Shown: positions 52,117 to 57,400, counted from the stretch's first letter. The stretch is DNA of 64,000 nucleotides from Sipunculus nudus (GCA_026874595.1 CM049307.1:62712370-62776369); one strand, 5' to 3'. The notes: generated from the letters alone by a model not told the origin. Numbers and translations: made by a program.

Positions 52117-52850
52117 AACAGAATTCCCTTTTTGGAGAACATGGGTTCTTGTTTGTATCTGACAGTTTCTGAATATTAGTGGTGTGCCAATTAATCGATC
52201 ATATCCAAGATTTGTTGTTTTCTTTGATAATTGAATAAATTGCGGAACTTTTGCATAACCGATCACGAACGATTTTGTTTGTACATGTTTACCAGAAAAA
52301 TAAATCAGTGTTATTCATACTTAGTCAGAGAGCGTGACGGCCTTGATATTAGGTTTACCAGATTGTCGCGTGCCAAAAAAAAATCATGATGTTACCCCTT
52401 CTCTTGTGGTTTCAAATCTCCCGAAGCTGATCATTTCTTGCTAGCTATTGGTTGTGCTAAATGTTGCAGATGGTGTACTGACCATTCTGTATACAGCTTC
52501 TGTTATTCGATCAAATGATCCTGGATGAAGGCAGAATATTCAGGGAGGTGAGAGAAAAATTCTGCTTGAAGGGTGTCGTCCCTGATGATGGTGAGTCTCG
52601 ATGCTGTATAAAGTTTCCATGTTCGTGGTGATACATTTTCAGTTTAACATCATCATCACAATCATCATCACCTACACCATAATCACCATCATCATTTTTA
52701 TTATCATTACCATTTATTATTATTATTATCATTACCATTTATTATTATTATCGTTATTATTACCATTTATTATTATAATTATTATTATTATTATTATCAT
52801 ATATTATTATCATCATCATCATTATTACAATAATAATAATAATAATTAAA

Positions 52851-52892
<42 letters not shown>

Positions 52893-53473
52893 TAGGTTTA
52901 TTATATAGATAGGAGAAAAGGGTAATTATATAGGTATCGCAGACCCAGTGCGGCCCAAGGTGTGAAATTAGCTTCATTAGGCACTTGCAGGATAATTTCA
53001 TCGCTACATGAAACACTATATTCACAATCGGATAAAACGCAGATTTCAAGATTACCAATGTTATATCGAAATATGTTAGGTGAACGTACGTTAAATGTAA
53101 CCAACTGCAGGAAGAAAAAAATGATTTTGTATTGGTATAGTGTAACATGATGTAGCCACGCTGAGAATCTATGACATAACGATAGTATGCAGGATTTCCT
53201 TCCCCGTCTTCCTCTTTCCTCGGAAGGTATGTAAATCATTACGTAAGATTATGTCCAGTACCATTTCTGGGAAATCACTGTCTCAGTATCAAACCTGTAC
53301 TGATAGCCTGATTCTTGCTGTCCGTCTGTCTTCTTTTTTGTCAGGCTCTCAGTCTGTCTGTCTGTCTGTCTATCTCTCTCTCTCTCTCTCTCCATGTATG
53401 TATATACATGCGTGTGCCTACATCATATTATACGTATATATATAATTATATATATTATACACATACAGAAATA

Positions 53474-53546
<73 letters not shown>

Positions 53547-56500
53547 GTACGTATATATTCATACATACATACAGGACACGTTATCATATTTTCCTGTTCA
53601 TTTCGGTGTACGACCCAGTCCGTACTTTGCCTACTGTTCATCATTATTTATAAACATGTGCAGGCTATCTCTGCCAGCATCAACTTCATTAACTATTGAG
53701 TGACACCGTGATATGGCATTAGTGGATTGGTTAATTCCATCGGCTGACAGCATGAACTGTGTTGTTATTATTACAGGGTTCGCTTCATTCATTCTCCTAA
53801 CAGTCAATACGTGTCCAACATGGCGCGTCTCAATCAGAGGACGTCAGTGACGTCATCAGTGATTATAGCCGCTGTAGCGTCCTACACGATTGTCAAGAAT
53901 AATTTATCACCAGTTAATTACCGGTAGACAATTTCCTCAAGTTGATCAAAATGATAGTTGATATACATAGAGGTATTCTGAACTTCGCTCAGACAACAAT
54001 TATTGTTGTCGGTAACCTCAGCGCCAGTATCGATGACTTCAGTGAAAATATCTGTGAGGAAGAAATCTTTTTCTCATTTCATTGAGTGTCAACTTTTTTT
54101 TTTGTAGAATGCTATTCAAACTAGAATTCTGTATCTTCACCAACACTAAACCTTTCATGGCCTAATGAACCAAATCAACTGTCTTTAAAGGGCTCTGCAA
54201 TCCCCCAACGATCACTGGAGTTCTCCAGTAGCCCGGAACTGAGCGATAAAAGGGTTACAACGAAGTGTACGACCTTATTAGGGCAAATTAGGTCAAGGCC
54301 ACAGAGAAATATCAGGTGCAAAATGTCACATATATGACTGTTCCTCCGATCAAAGGTCAGATTTGGAAAATCAGCAATTTTCATGATCCAGTGCAAACAC
54401 GGACAAAAGAAAGAAAAATATATGTATACAACTAACACGTGGTGTATAATAGTCACTCATATCCCAAATGTATCCACCAATGTTTCGAGTGATATATTTA
54501 TTTTATAGAATTTGGCTAGTTTTGCTTACAAAGTTCAATATAAAGCTTTATCTATGGACTGATTCAAGGATTTAACCAGGCAGACCGTATTATCTAGAAA
54601 ATACAAAAAAACTTGCTCCAGTTCTTGAAATGTGTGTATGATCAACACAGAATTTAGTCAATTACCATTCCTTTGGGAATAATATTGAGGGAATTTGTGT
54701 TATAACAAAAATTAGCAATATTAATAAGGACCTTGTCTTTATGTGCAAAAAAAATAAATAAATAAATTGGTCAACAATAATTGGGGAAGGCAAATCCGTA
54801 GAACAATATTGTTCGTACGACCTTAAAGCAAAACTATCAAATGGCTTTGCCCTCGTTTAACGAGGAAGACAGCCAATGCTATCCGAGTGCTGTTTTGGAA
54901 GTAATCAACGGGGAATCTCTGTGTTCGCCCGATGTAATTTGCTTACCTAACTGAACTCTCCCAGTAGATAAGGGCTCTGTTTACCGGAACAGGAAGTGCC
55001 TTCCCCCTGTCAACAGTGTGTCCCGGACGCCGGTAATGAAGGCATGCAGACACCCGACCTGCTGAGCAGGGCATGGGCACTGGATCTTCTCTGGGCCAAG
55101 AGATAACGTTTACCTGATTATTACTTCTAAGATGGAGGTTGTTTTCATCCACCCCTGTATTGCCTCCGCCAAGTCGTTTTCGTTCATCCCCATTCGTGCG
55201 TGTCTTTATGTGTATTTGTGTCTTTGTTAACAACATAACTCACGCAATCTTTAACGGAATCTCACGTTAATGGGCCAATGGGGAATCGATTAGGTTTTGG
55301 TGTGGATTCGGCACATGGTTCGGATTCAGTAGCGGTTATATACTACAGTCGTTTGTATCTCCTTTGATTTAACCGCTGCTTTGTGTAGCAAAGTTTTTTT
55401 GGGTTCCACCACCAGGCCTGGCACGTGGCCAAGAATGATCAAACCAAAGAGAGCTGGGTGTCACGGGCGACATCCGGCTCTTTTTGGTCTGATTACAATT
55501 CCAGACCTGGCGGTGAAACCCAAAAACTTGCTATACAAAGGTGCTGCTAAAGCGAAGGAGATACAGAGCCACTGAGGTGTATAACCGATGCTTGAGGAGT
55601 GTAGGAGGTACGCGTGGTGATGGTCATGGACAAGGACTAAAGGCTTCTAAGTATATGGTACAGGTTCGGATATAAAAAATACATCACTTAGGCGGGTTGT
55701 GTCCTTACCTTTAACATACACATTTGTCAGCATTGGACACATACCCGATTTGCCATTTTGTAACAGGATTACGCAACAGCTATTGAAACAATTTCTACGA
55801 AAATTGATGAAGGGGATGGAATATAGCCCAGTGAACAACCAGATTTTGGTGAGGATATACGGATAAAGGTATGAAGGGGGCGGGGGGGGGGGGGGGGGGG
55901 AGGGGGTGTCCAGCAGGGTTGTTTTAGGCGGAAGTTACCGCTCTCTAATGAGTGAATTCTACCATTTGACAATTTCGTCGCCCAGTAAAACCTAAAAACA
56001 TACCATTTAATACGAAAACAATATATCGAATTCTTTCAGGGTATTGAAAAGGCCGGCCCTAACACAAACATAACCAAGAATATTAACCTATTTAAACCCA
56101 GTATTATCAAATGAAACTTGCGGTAATGGAAGAGTGAATGAAAGAGGGAGTATTCCCGGTGCATGGATCCATCAGATTATAGAGCATATTTGCTCAAAGC
56201 CCTTTACATATTTTGTTATCAGGCACTGTGGGCCTACTGTCATTCACTATCATTTTGCTTGTCATTTTGCAATGTTATTTATATCATTCGGGCATGCGTT
56301 ATGACATTTACAGCAGTATCGCATTATCAAAGCTAGTAGGACCTGAAACGTTTATGACAAGGGGTACCTAGGTACCTATAGCTCAGTGGCACCCATGTAT
56401 ATATGTATATATGTATATATCTATATATGTATATATATATATATATATTGATAAATTTGAGGTGATAAAGTGTTCAAAATTAGATAAAACACTCACGTTT

Positions 56501-56728
56501 ATTTTGTGAAGCATTAATATCATCCACTTCAATCCAGCAGATACGCCATAGTCCTGAATGGTGACCCAGCATAAAGGTGCCGGTCACGTTGTTATAGACA
56601 CCGTTAGGGAACTTGAGCAAAAGCCAGTAATCTGTACAAACCGCAATAAACATGATGAGAGCCCCAAACAGGGTTAACCCTGTCATCACGTATAGGGCTC
56701 TCCTTTCTTTCGTAAACACTGACGCCAT
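16030..56728 (-). CDS. Voltage-gated calcium channel gamma-subunit-like / stargazin-like protein (4 exons)
   Basis: This spliced gene has exons 56497-56728, 31303-31374, 21979-22116 and 16030-16283, joining to 696 nt and 231 residues plus stop. Four membrane segments are predicted at about residues 12-31, 107-127, 137-157 and 185-205, with both termini cytoplasmic. The first extracellular loop carries W35, the GLWRIC signature (59-64), Cys64 and Cys81 as the likely claudin-type disulfide, and sequons NVT (47) and NAS (72). [12 protein letters not shown] leads into TM4 and is followed by CSRKRK and an acidic tail ending MQLGRN. Four coding exons with phase-1 introns match the usual CACNG layout. 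Family members modulate calcium-channel or AMPA-receptor gating and trafficking at the plasma membrane. The TTPV-type PDZ ligand of vertebrate TARPs is absent. Start: the ATG at 56728 has G at -3 and +4, and an in-frame TAG lies upstream at 56810-56812. Orthology to a particular CACNG number is not claimed. Confidence 0.93.
16284..17192. other. Intron 3, proximal part
   Basis: Non-coding. It contains a short TGTG/G-run (16406-16430) and otherwise unassigned AT-rich sequence. No alternative exon is evident. Confidence 0.6.
17193..17315 (-). repeat. Dispersed repeat (CAGCCGCCxCAACC family), inverted copy
   Basis: Read on the minus strand it matches the 8064 and 49014 copies: 'ggtccggacccctttcagccgcc', then 'caacctttt', and later 'ggttggacccctccttttgtt'. 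It is a fragment within intron 3. Confidence 0.6.
17421..17724 (-). repeat. CCTCCGCC-type dispersed repeat, copy a
   Basis: One of about five ~180- to 350-bp copies in the window; the others are at 31482-31835, 39145-39445, 49864-50215 and 55163-55345. On the minus strand it begins TCCGCCAGGAGGG and runs through a CACACACA/GTGTGTG-rich head. It then has AGAATCTCATGAAAT, TTCGGGAATGGGCGA, TGTTGGTGTGGGTCCGACAC, GGAATATTCACAA and TTGGAATATGGGCCGAATAA. Five diverged copies, with both orientations represented, indicate an old interspersed element. Open frames on it are shadows. Confidence 0.75.
18229..18256 (+). repeat. Short dispersed motif GGCCCATGGGCCATGACGCT, copy 1
   Basis: A short phrase with a GGCCCATGGGCC palindrome followed by ATGACGCTC. 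It recurs at 23492-23520 (same orientation) and 36018-36040 (inverted, less complete). It probably marks fragments of one dispersed repeat. Confidence 0.5.
18390..18780 (+). repeat. Decayed tandem units related to the 330-bp satellite
   Basis: Phrases such as 'cctaatttaaggtttccaag' (18412), 'gaccttatttcatag' (18570) and 'ggccttatttctggtg' (18692) recur at irregular 120- to 160-bp intervals. The first also occurs in the satellite array at 24260. This looks like an older, diverged relative of that array. Confidence 0.45.
18829..18893. repeat. (TA)n microsatellite
   Basis: About 65 bp of TA dinucleotides within intron 3. Confidence 0.97.
18894..19589. other. Intron 3, unassigned segment
   Basis: AT-rich intron sequence between a microsatellite and a large minisatellite. 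No exon-like frame or repeat was identified. Confidence 0.55.
19590..21720. repeat. 38-bp minisatellite array (about 55 units) in intron 3
   Basis: The unit begins CGTGTCTGTCAGACGTCC and continues CTCTCTCCCTCACCTTCCCC, 38 bp in all, repeated for 2.1 kb. Since 38 is not a multiple of 3 and the unit has no plus-strand stop, all three plus frames stay open. This creates spurious proteins of up to 564 residues (Pro/Ser/Leu/Arg-rich). A higher-order duplication is visible: the unique junction TTTAAACTTTAAAGCG occurs at 20528 and again at 21263, 735 bp apart, with matching flanks. Units degrade after about 21480. The array is strongly pyrimidine-biased on the plus strand. Confidence 0.95.
21979..22116 (-). 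CDS. Channel gamma-subunit exon 3
   Basis: This 138-nt exon has acceptor TTTTTCACCTGTTGTAG and donor CACAG|GTATGT. It completes Asp102, encodes residues 103-147 and contributes the first base of Gly148. It contains TM2 (about 107-127, [19 protein letters not shown]), a short intracellular KEPRYMFKR turn and the start of TM3. An earlier AG at 22131 (ACACAG) would give the wrong frame and was rejected. The length is close to that of the equivalent exon in vertebrate CACNG genes. Confidence 0.93.
22117..23018. other. Intron 2, unassigned segment
   Basis: Non-coding AT-rich sequence between exon 3 and a CT-rich tract. No alternative exon or repeat was recognised. Confidence 0.55.
23033..23215. 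repeat. CT-rich low-complexity tract
   Basis: (CT)n runs at 23046-23066 and 23189-23213, linked by T- and C-rich sequence with C-runs near 23168-23188. Antisense frames over it are Arg-Glu artefacts. Confidence 0.9.
23492..23520 (+). repeat. Short dispersed motif GGCCCATGGACCATGACGCT, copy 2
   Basis: Matches 18229-18256. Both copies are followed by a CTxxGCTG-type phrase, here CTCAGCTGAATTC. Confidence 0.5.
23640..25670. repeat. Satellite-like tandem array, ~330-bp monomers
   Basis: Monomers share GGTGGCGCCACC, 'tgcaagaagtgatgga', ATGATCAATATTCAT, ATCATGGTGATCAATGCAGT, CTTGAGCTTTTGTATCAAA, a G-run, CCCCATAGCTCGGAGAATAT, GGGTAACAGAGACC, AAGGTTTCCA and 'ggttacgatttgtgcc'. The GGTGGCGCCACC equivalents fall at about 24082, 24426, 24714, 25047 and 25376. 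That gives spacings of about 344, 288, 333 and 329 bp. Partial monomers lie upstream from about 23684. Short frames such as those at 24597-24812 and 25142-25405 are fragments of monomers, not genes. Confidence 0.85.
25671..26001. other. Intron 2, unassigned segment
   Basis: No feature recognised; AT-rich with a T-run near 25917. Confidence 0.5.
26002..26280. mobile_element. Diverged MITE-like element (GGAGGTTTCTCAGGCACC end)
   Basis: The left end, GGCCAAAAAATATGGAGGTTTCTC then AGGCACCCCGCG, resembles the termini of the three-copy MITE family in layout (GGCC, A-run, a TCTCAGGCACC block). On the right, GAGAAAAACCTCCGC is an inverted partner of GGAGGTTTCTC. The interior is AT-rich and has no coding frame. 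It could be a separate subfamily; only one copy is seen. Confidence 0.45.
26281..26353. repeat. (TTA)n microsatellite
   Basis: About 70 bp of TTA/ATT trinucleotides with a few interruptions. Confidence 0.92.
26354..28277. other. Intron 2, unassigned segment
   Basis: No gene is supported. The frame at 26529-26771 on the plus strand lacks recognisable motifs and splice context. It holds a G-run (26791-26807), short GGGGGTAACCTGTAAT-like duplications (27157-27250) and an AT-rich imperfect dinucleotide block (27900-27950). Confidence 0.5.
28278..28583. mobile_element. MITE copy 2 (AAGGTATGGTTCTCAG family)
   Basis: TAAGGCC followed by an A-run and AAGGTATGGTTCTCAG on the left is mirrored by CTGAGAACCATACCTT, a T-run and GGCCTTA on the right. 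The inverted termini are almost perfect over about 30 bp. The interior, including TTTTGATTTTCATCTTTCAA and TTTTATCGAAACAT, aligns with copies 1 and 3. No coding capacity. Confidence 0.85.
28735..29130. repeat. Minisatellite, GGGGACAATTGAAGTxTGTG units
   Basis: About a dozen imperfect tandem units of 25-35 bp with consensus GGGGACAATTGAAGTTTGTGG followed by AGGGGA. Frames read antisense (rich in NFNCPLP) or sense across the array are artefacts. The array lies in intron 2, about 2.2 kb upstream of exon 2 in genomic coordinates. Confidence 0.88.
29131..29487. other. Intron 2, unassigned segment
   Basis: No exon or repeat recognised; opposing short open frames on both strands lack motifs. Confidence 0.5.
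29488..29537. repeat. (TA)n microsatellite
   Basis: About 50 bp of TA dinucleotides. Confidence 0.96.
29538..30189. other. Intron 2, unassigned segment
   Basis: AT-rich sequence with no recognised feature. Confidence 0.5.
30190..30715 (+). repeat. CCTTGACCTTTGACC-type dispersed tandem repeat
   Basis: Three or four diverged units of about 120-150 bp. Each contains a 'gaccttgacctttgaccttgtgaccccaa'-like core (about 30208, 30331, 30459 and 30587) and an 'aagatgga...gttTGGcattaaatg' partner phrase. It ends with a GGACAGACAGGCGTATAC block followed by 'tgaccgggtgattactacaaagcaccc'. Repeats of this kind are common in marine invertebrate genomes (general knowledge, not checked here). Confidence 0.7.
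31303..31374 (-). CDS. Channel gamma-subunit exon 2
   Basis: A 72-nt exon with acceptor TTATTTTCAACAG and donor CCAAG|GTACAG. It completes Arg78, encodes residues 79-101 (beginning EICHQ and ending DKIIQ) and gives the first base of Asp102. Cys81 is the probable disulfide partner of Cys64 in the first extracellular loop. The reading frame joins exon 1 and exon 3 exactly with phase-1 introns, which is the main support for such a small exon. Confidence 0.88.
31482..31835 (-). repeat. CCTCCGCC-type dispersed repeat, copy b
   Basis: Full-length copy in the same orientation as copy a. The lower-coordinate end is CATTCTAAGGAATGCAAGCC then TCCGCCATGTGGGCGG. It proceeds through TTCGGCCAATAATCCCAAG, TCGTGCATTAGTGAC and TTCATGGGATTCCGTTCATG to an ACACACAC-rich end. 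The terminal phrase TCTGCATTCTAAGGAATGCA is shared with copy c as its reverse complement, which defines one element boundary. Confidence 0.78.
32130..32330. repeat. G-rich dispersed fragment and (TA)n tract
   Basis: G-runs at 32176-32186 and 32221-32227 with CACCCCCCC at 32241-32249, followed by about 60 bp of TA dinucleotides (32267-32310, then degenerate to 32327). Frames crossing it are artefacts. Confidence 0.7.
32427..32493. repeat. (TA)n microsatellite
   Basis: About 65 bp of TA dinucleotides. A (TG)n tract follows at 32558-32597. Confidence 0.96.
32600..33662. other. Intron 1, unassigned segment
   Basis: Mixed-composition intron DNA, GC-richer at 32880-33240 than its surroundings. 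No exon passes splice and frame tests, and no repeat copy is seen elsewhere in the window. Confidence 0.45.
33663..33906. repeat. Dispersed repeat fragment and (CT)n tract
   Basis: 33663-33830 contains 'acctgtctattaagaccacc' and 'agtcccacaggtggtctta', an imperfect inverted layout seen in old dispersed repeats. It is followed by a CT/CTTT microsatellite at 33839-33906. Confidence 0.65.
33907..35245. other. Intron 1 with 'cgcgaaaat' repeat traces
   Basis: No exon recognised. 34815-34880 and 35040-35190 carry 'atcgcgaaaataaag' and 'cctcgcgaaacaatgaaaaa' phrases, members of a dispersed family also seen at 12270 and 59775. The segment 34230-34440 is GC-richer (for example GGGCCCCGGTGGAGTC) but has no interpretable frame. 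Confidence 0.5.
35246..35558. mobile_element. MITE copy 3 (AAGGTATGGTTCTAAGGC family)
   Basis: The left end TAAGGCC is followed by an expanded A-rich run (35251-35284) and AAGGTATGGTTCTAAGGCAC. The right end is GCCTGAGAACCATACCTTTT, then a T-run and GGCC. The internal blocks (CATCAAACATTTTTATTTT, ATCGAAACATACAAAAAAGG, CCGCCCGCCCGC) match copies 1 and 2. One mismatch in the left terminus and the A-run expansion are the main changes. Confidence 0.84.
35559..38213. other. Intron 1, unassigned segment
   Basis: No exon recognised. 36018-36040 is an inverted copy of the GGCCCATG...CATGACGCT motif. 36653-36680 holds a 'cctccgccaggcggg' scrap of the CCTCCGCC repeat family. The remainder is AT-rich. 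Confidence 0.5.
38214..38420 (+). repeat. tRNA-derived SINE
   Basis: Begins with a box-A-like phrase in AGTGGCTCAGAGGGTAGAGC, near-identical to the 5' half of a tRNA gene. An anticodon-like segment and a long non-tRNA body follow (about 38300-38420). Box B is weak, so the copy is probably inactive. A complete cloverleaf cannot be drawn. Confidence 0.6.
39145..39445 (+). repeat. CCTCCGCC-type dispersed repeat, copy c
   Basis: Plus-orientation copy. It starts CCTCCGCAAGGAGGGTGTGC, runs through a GTGTGTG-rich head, ACGAAAGGAATCTCAAGAAA, TATTCACAAATATACAGTCA and GGGCCGAATAAGTGAATGCA. It ends CATGGCGGAAGTATGCATTC plus CTTAGAATGCAGATTTC. The open frame at 39089-39355 is derived from it. Confidence 0.78.
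39446..40171. other. Intron 1, unassigned segment
   Basis: No feature recognised. Confidence 0.5.
40172..40242. repeat. (TA)n microsatellite with CATA-rich lead
   Basis: About 70 bp; imperfect CATATA units lead into pure TA dinucleotides. Confidence 0.95.
40243..41299. other. Intron 1, unassigned segment
   Basis: No exon is supported. Overlapping frames on both strands near 40763-41083 lack family motifs and do not fit the splice frame of the surrounding gene. Confidence 0.45.
41300..41410. repeat. Compound (CA)n/(TA)n microsatellite
   Basis: CACATATA and CACACACA runs lead into about 60 bp of TA dinucleotides. Confidence 0.95.
41411..42064. other. Intron 1, overlapping open frames of no known family
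   Basis: Overlapping frames of 137 (plus, 41453-41866) and 127 (minus, 41587-41970) residues exist. Neither has membrane, catalytic or family motifs, and both are read over the same bases, which argues for chance. No exon is called. Confidence 0.45.
42065..43412. mobile_element. Non-autonomous DNA transposon with ~65-bp palindromic terminal inverted repeats
   Basis: The left terminus (42065-42122) reads GGCAGCCGACAATGTCGGCT, GCAAAGACAGTCCAAACTCC and ATCCACTGCGCAGCCGAC. The right terminus (43343-43412), reverse-complemented, reads GGCAGCCGACAATGTAGACA, CTGTCGGCTGCCTAGACAGT and CCACACTCCACCCACTGCGC. They agree apart from a short deletion of the internal stem spacer on the left. Each terminus therefore contains a nested palindrome built on GGCAGCCGACA. 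A third palindrome (AACCGACATTGTCGGCTGCC) follows at 43441-43460. The 1.2 kb interior is AT-rich and has no coding frame, so movement would need a transposase supplied elsewhere. Target duplications are not clear and the superfamily is unassigned. Confidence 0.75.
43413..44439. other. Intron 1 with repeat scraps
   Basis: A palindromic GACATTGTCGGCTGCC copy (43441-43460) lies beside the inverted-repeat element. About 43640-43757 resembles a truncated CCTCCGCC-type repeat, with 'acagacaaacacacagaaaaac' and ending CCCAGGCGGAGGTAA. The rest is unassigned. Confidence 0.5.
44440..44512. repeat. Compound (TA)n(TG)n microsatellite
   Basis: About 28 bp of TA followed by about 45 bp of TG dinucleotides. 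A repeat scrap with 'tgtcatgagattccgtccatgatt' follows at 44614-44637, matching part of the CCTCCGCC-type family. Confidence 0.95.
44513..46185. other. Intron 1, unassigned; open frames at 45352-45966
   Basis: Two adjacent plus-strand frames (45352-45711 and 45712-45966) are in the same reading phase, separated by one stop. They have no recognised motif and no convincing splice signals. I leave them as unproven rather than calling a gene. Confidence 0.45.
46186..46272 (-). repeat. Dispersed ~88-bp repeat, copy 2 (inverted)
   Basis: The reverse complement matches 7684-7771, including CTCTGCTGGTTAGGGTTTG and TGCGCAGAATC. It lies in intron 1, 38 kb from its partner. Confidence 0.75.
46616..46686. 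repeat. Compound (CA)n(TA)n microsatellite
   Basis: About 22 bp of CA followed by about 48 bp of TA dinucleotides. Confidence 0.95.
46687..49013. other. Intron 1, unassigned segment
   Basis: No exon recognised. An imperfect local repetition of TTCGTGxCAA/TTCGTGAC phrases occurs at 47160-47225, and a short GTGTG/G-run at 48951-48971. Confidence 0.45.
49014..49190 (+). repeat. Dispersed repeat (CAGCxGCxGCAACC family), third copy
   Basis: Contains 'ggtccggttcccccctttcccagcggcagcaacctttttttaa'-type sequence and 'ggttggacccctccttttcctaaattctg'. It matches 8064-8215 directly and 17193-17315 in inverse orientation. Confidence 0.62.
49191..49863. other. Intron 1, unassigned segment
   Basis: No feature recognised. 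Confidence 0.5.
49864..50215 (+). repeat. CCTCCGCC-type dispersed repeat, copy d
   Basis: Plus-orientation, near full length. It includes GCGTTCATCCCCATTCGTGT, 'ggcatttcgggaatgggtcaat', 'ttggtgtgggtccggctcatgatccg', TTCAGGAATATTCACAAATG and GGGCCGAATAAGTGAATGCA. It ends CATGGCGGAGGCGTGCATTC and 'atttctagtt'. An internal ~50-bp duplication of the 'tgggccgaataagtgaatg' portion (50049 and 50110) makes it longer than copy c. Confidence 0.78.
50216..51106. other. Intron 1, unassigned segment
   Basis: No supportable feature; the 100-residue plus frame at 50214-50516 has no motif. Confidence 0.45.
51107..51416. repeat. (AAT)n and (GAT)n microsatellites, duplicated block
   Basis: AAT runs at 51117-51155 and 51281-51416 and a (GAT)n run at 51157-51183. 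The flanking phrase 'cacctggaaaagcattc...' at about 51031 recurs as 'cacatggaaaagcactc...' at about 51220. The trinucleotide tract and its flank were therefore duplicated together. Confidence 0.88.
51749..51800. repeat. (TA)n microsatellite
   Basis: About 50 bp of TA dinucleotides. Confidence 0.96.
52050..52113. repeat. (TA)n microsatellite
   Basis: About 62 bp of TA dinucleotides. Confidence 0.96.
52640..52892. repeat. Degenerate (ATT)n/(CAT)n trinucleotide tract
   Basis: About 250 bp of CAT, ATT and ACC/TTT-interrupted trinucleotides with no coding meaning. The AT-rich asymmetry makes one strand pyrimidine-rich. Confidence 0.9.
53330..53392. repeat. (GTCT)n(CT)n microsatellite
   Basis: GTCT/GTCTGT units lead into a (CT)n run of about 18 bp. 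Confidence 0.9.
53478..53542. repeat. (TA)n microsatellite
   Basis: About 65 bp of TA dinucleotides. Confidence 0.96.
53841..53855. promoter_or_regulatory. Candidate CRE (TGACGTCA) with adjacent half-site
   Basis: The palindrome TGACGTCA at 53848-53855 is the full consensus for CREB/ATF-family factors. It is preceded by ACGTCA at 53841-53846. It lies in intron 1, about 2.6 kb inside the channel-subunit gene from exon 1, in a GC-richer island (53810-53890). An activity-responsive intronic enhancer would be plausible for a neuronal gene, but a single site proves nothing. Confidence 0.3.
53928..55162. other. Intron 1, unassigned segment
   Basis: No exon, RNA gene or repeat copy recognised. Confidence 0.45.
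55163..55345 (+). repeat. CCTCCGCC-type dispersed repeat, copy e (truncated)
   Basis: Contains the 5' half of the family: TGCCTCCGCCAAGTCG, CGTTCATCCCCATTCGTGCG, AACTCACGCAATCTTTAACG, 'atgggccaatggggaatcg' and GGTTTTGGTGTGGATTCGGC. The 3' half is missing. Confidence 0.7.
55391..55529. mobile_element. Small foldback element (~139 bp, ~30-bp inverted ends)
   Basis: The left end AAGTTTTTTTGGGTTCCACC then ACCAGGCCTGG is mirrored by CCAGACCTGGCGGTGAAACC then CAAAAACTT on the right. The similarity continues inward at lower identity (AATGATCAAACCAAAGAGAG versus CTCTTTTTGGTCTGATTACA), so almost the whole segment folds on itself around 55460. The 64-residue frame at 55381-55575 is a by-product. It resembles a short palindromic MITE. 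Confidence 0.6.
55874..55907. repeat. Poly-G tract in intron 1
   Basis: A G-run interrupted only by single C and A bases, on the strand opposite to the gene. Quadruplex formation is possible, and the true length may be uncertain in the assembly. Confidence 0.9.
56396..56450. repeat. (TATATG)n/(TA)n microsatellite
   Basis: Imperfect hexamer ATGTAT units leading into TA dinucleotides, about 50 bp from the exon 1 donor. Confidence 0.9.
56497..56728 (-). CDS. Channel gamma-subunit exon 1 (start codon, TM1, first loop)
   Basis: Encodes residues 1-77 and the first base of Arg78. It ends AAAC|GTGAGT, a strong donor. It begins [17 protein letters not shown], with TM1 at about 12-31, CTDYW at 31-35, the sequon NVT at 47, GLWRIC at 59-64 and the sequon NAS at 72. 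The frame continues 5' of the ATG for 27 codons to an in-frame stop but has no other ATG, so 56728 is preferred. A further non-coding 5' exon cannot be excluded. Confidence 0.94.
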
Positions 56729-56749
56729 GACGCCGAATAATCCTAGCAC

Positions 56750-57400
56750 TTGGCGTCTTTTCTTTTTGTTATTGTTTCCTCGTTTTCCTGGACCGGTAAA
56801 CCAGTCGGGCTAAACACATGGCCCACGTGGAAACTGGCTGAGCTGAATAGCTTCGGTTAACAACTAATGATCTCTTTACCGCTGTTCACTGAAGCGTACG
56901 ATATCGGTTGAATGAAAAAAAGTGCCAAATGTTGTGTTAACGAGAGAAGCCAGTTAAGAGAGGTTAGCGTTCATCACAGCGGGGCCGTCCCCGGCTGCAC
57001 CCTTGGTTACACTGAGACAGCCTCACATCGACTGAAGCCAGACGCACGGAGTTCTGTAAATAAATCCAGTGCACGGATTCGGAGGGCCGCTGGTCTGTCA
57101 CGGTACGCGTAAATAACATGCACATTTGGCTCTCCGCTGTGAGCGTGAGTGCGCAGGCCCGATTGCTTGGGGATAAAGGTTTCCAGAGCGTGTTGGGACG
57201 ATTCTGATGCAGATGGGTTTATGATGCTAGGCGGGAACTTGGGGCCCCGACATCGAGACCCAATCGTCTTGTTGTTATTGTGTTCTTCTTGGGCGGGCCG
57301 ACCAGCCGTAGGCCCCGACAGACCCCATAATAAAGAACATAATCTGGCTTGCCTTACATGACAACCGGCTGCTCATCAATGAAACTGATCGATTTGCTTC
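56750..57400. other. 5' flank of the channel-subunit gene (GC-richer)
   Basis: The region upstream of exon 1 is GC-richer than most of the window, especially 56960-57120 and 57230-57330. It would include the 5' UTR and possibly the core promoter. No convincing TATA box, initiator or upstream exon can be assigned by eye. Confidence 0.4.

Noticed and set aside
55381-55575. 64-residue plus frame rich in Lys/Pro
   Set aside because: It is the translation of the small foldback element.
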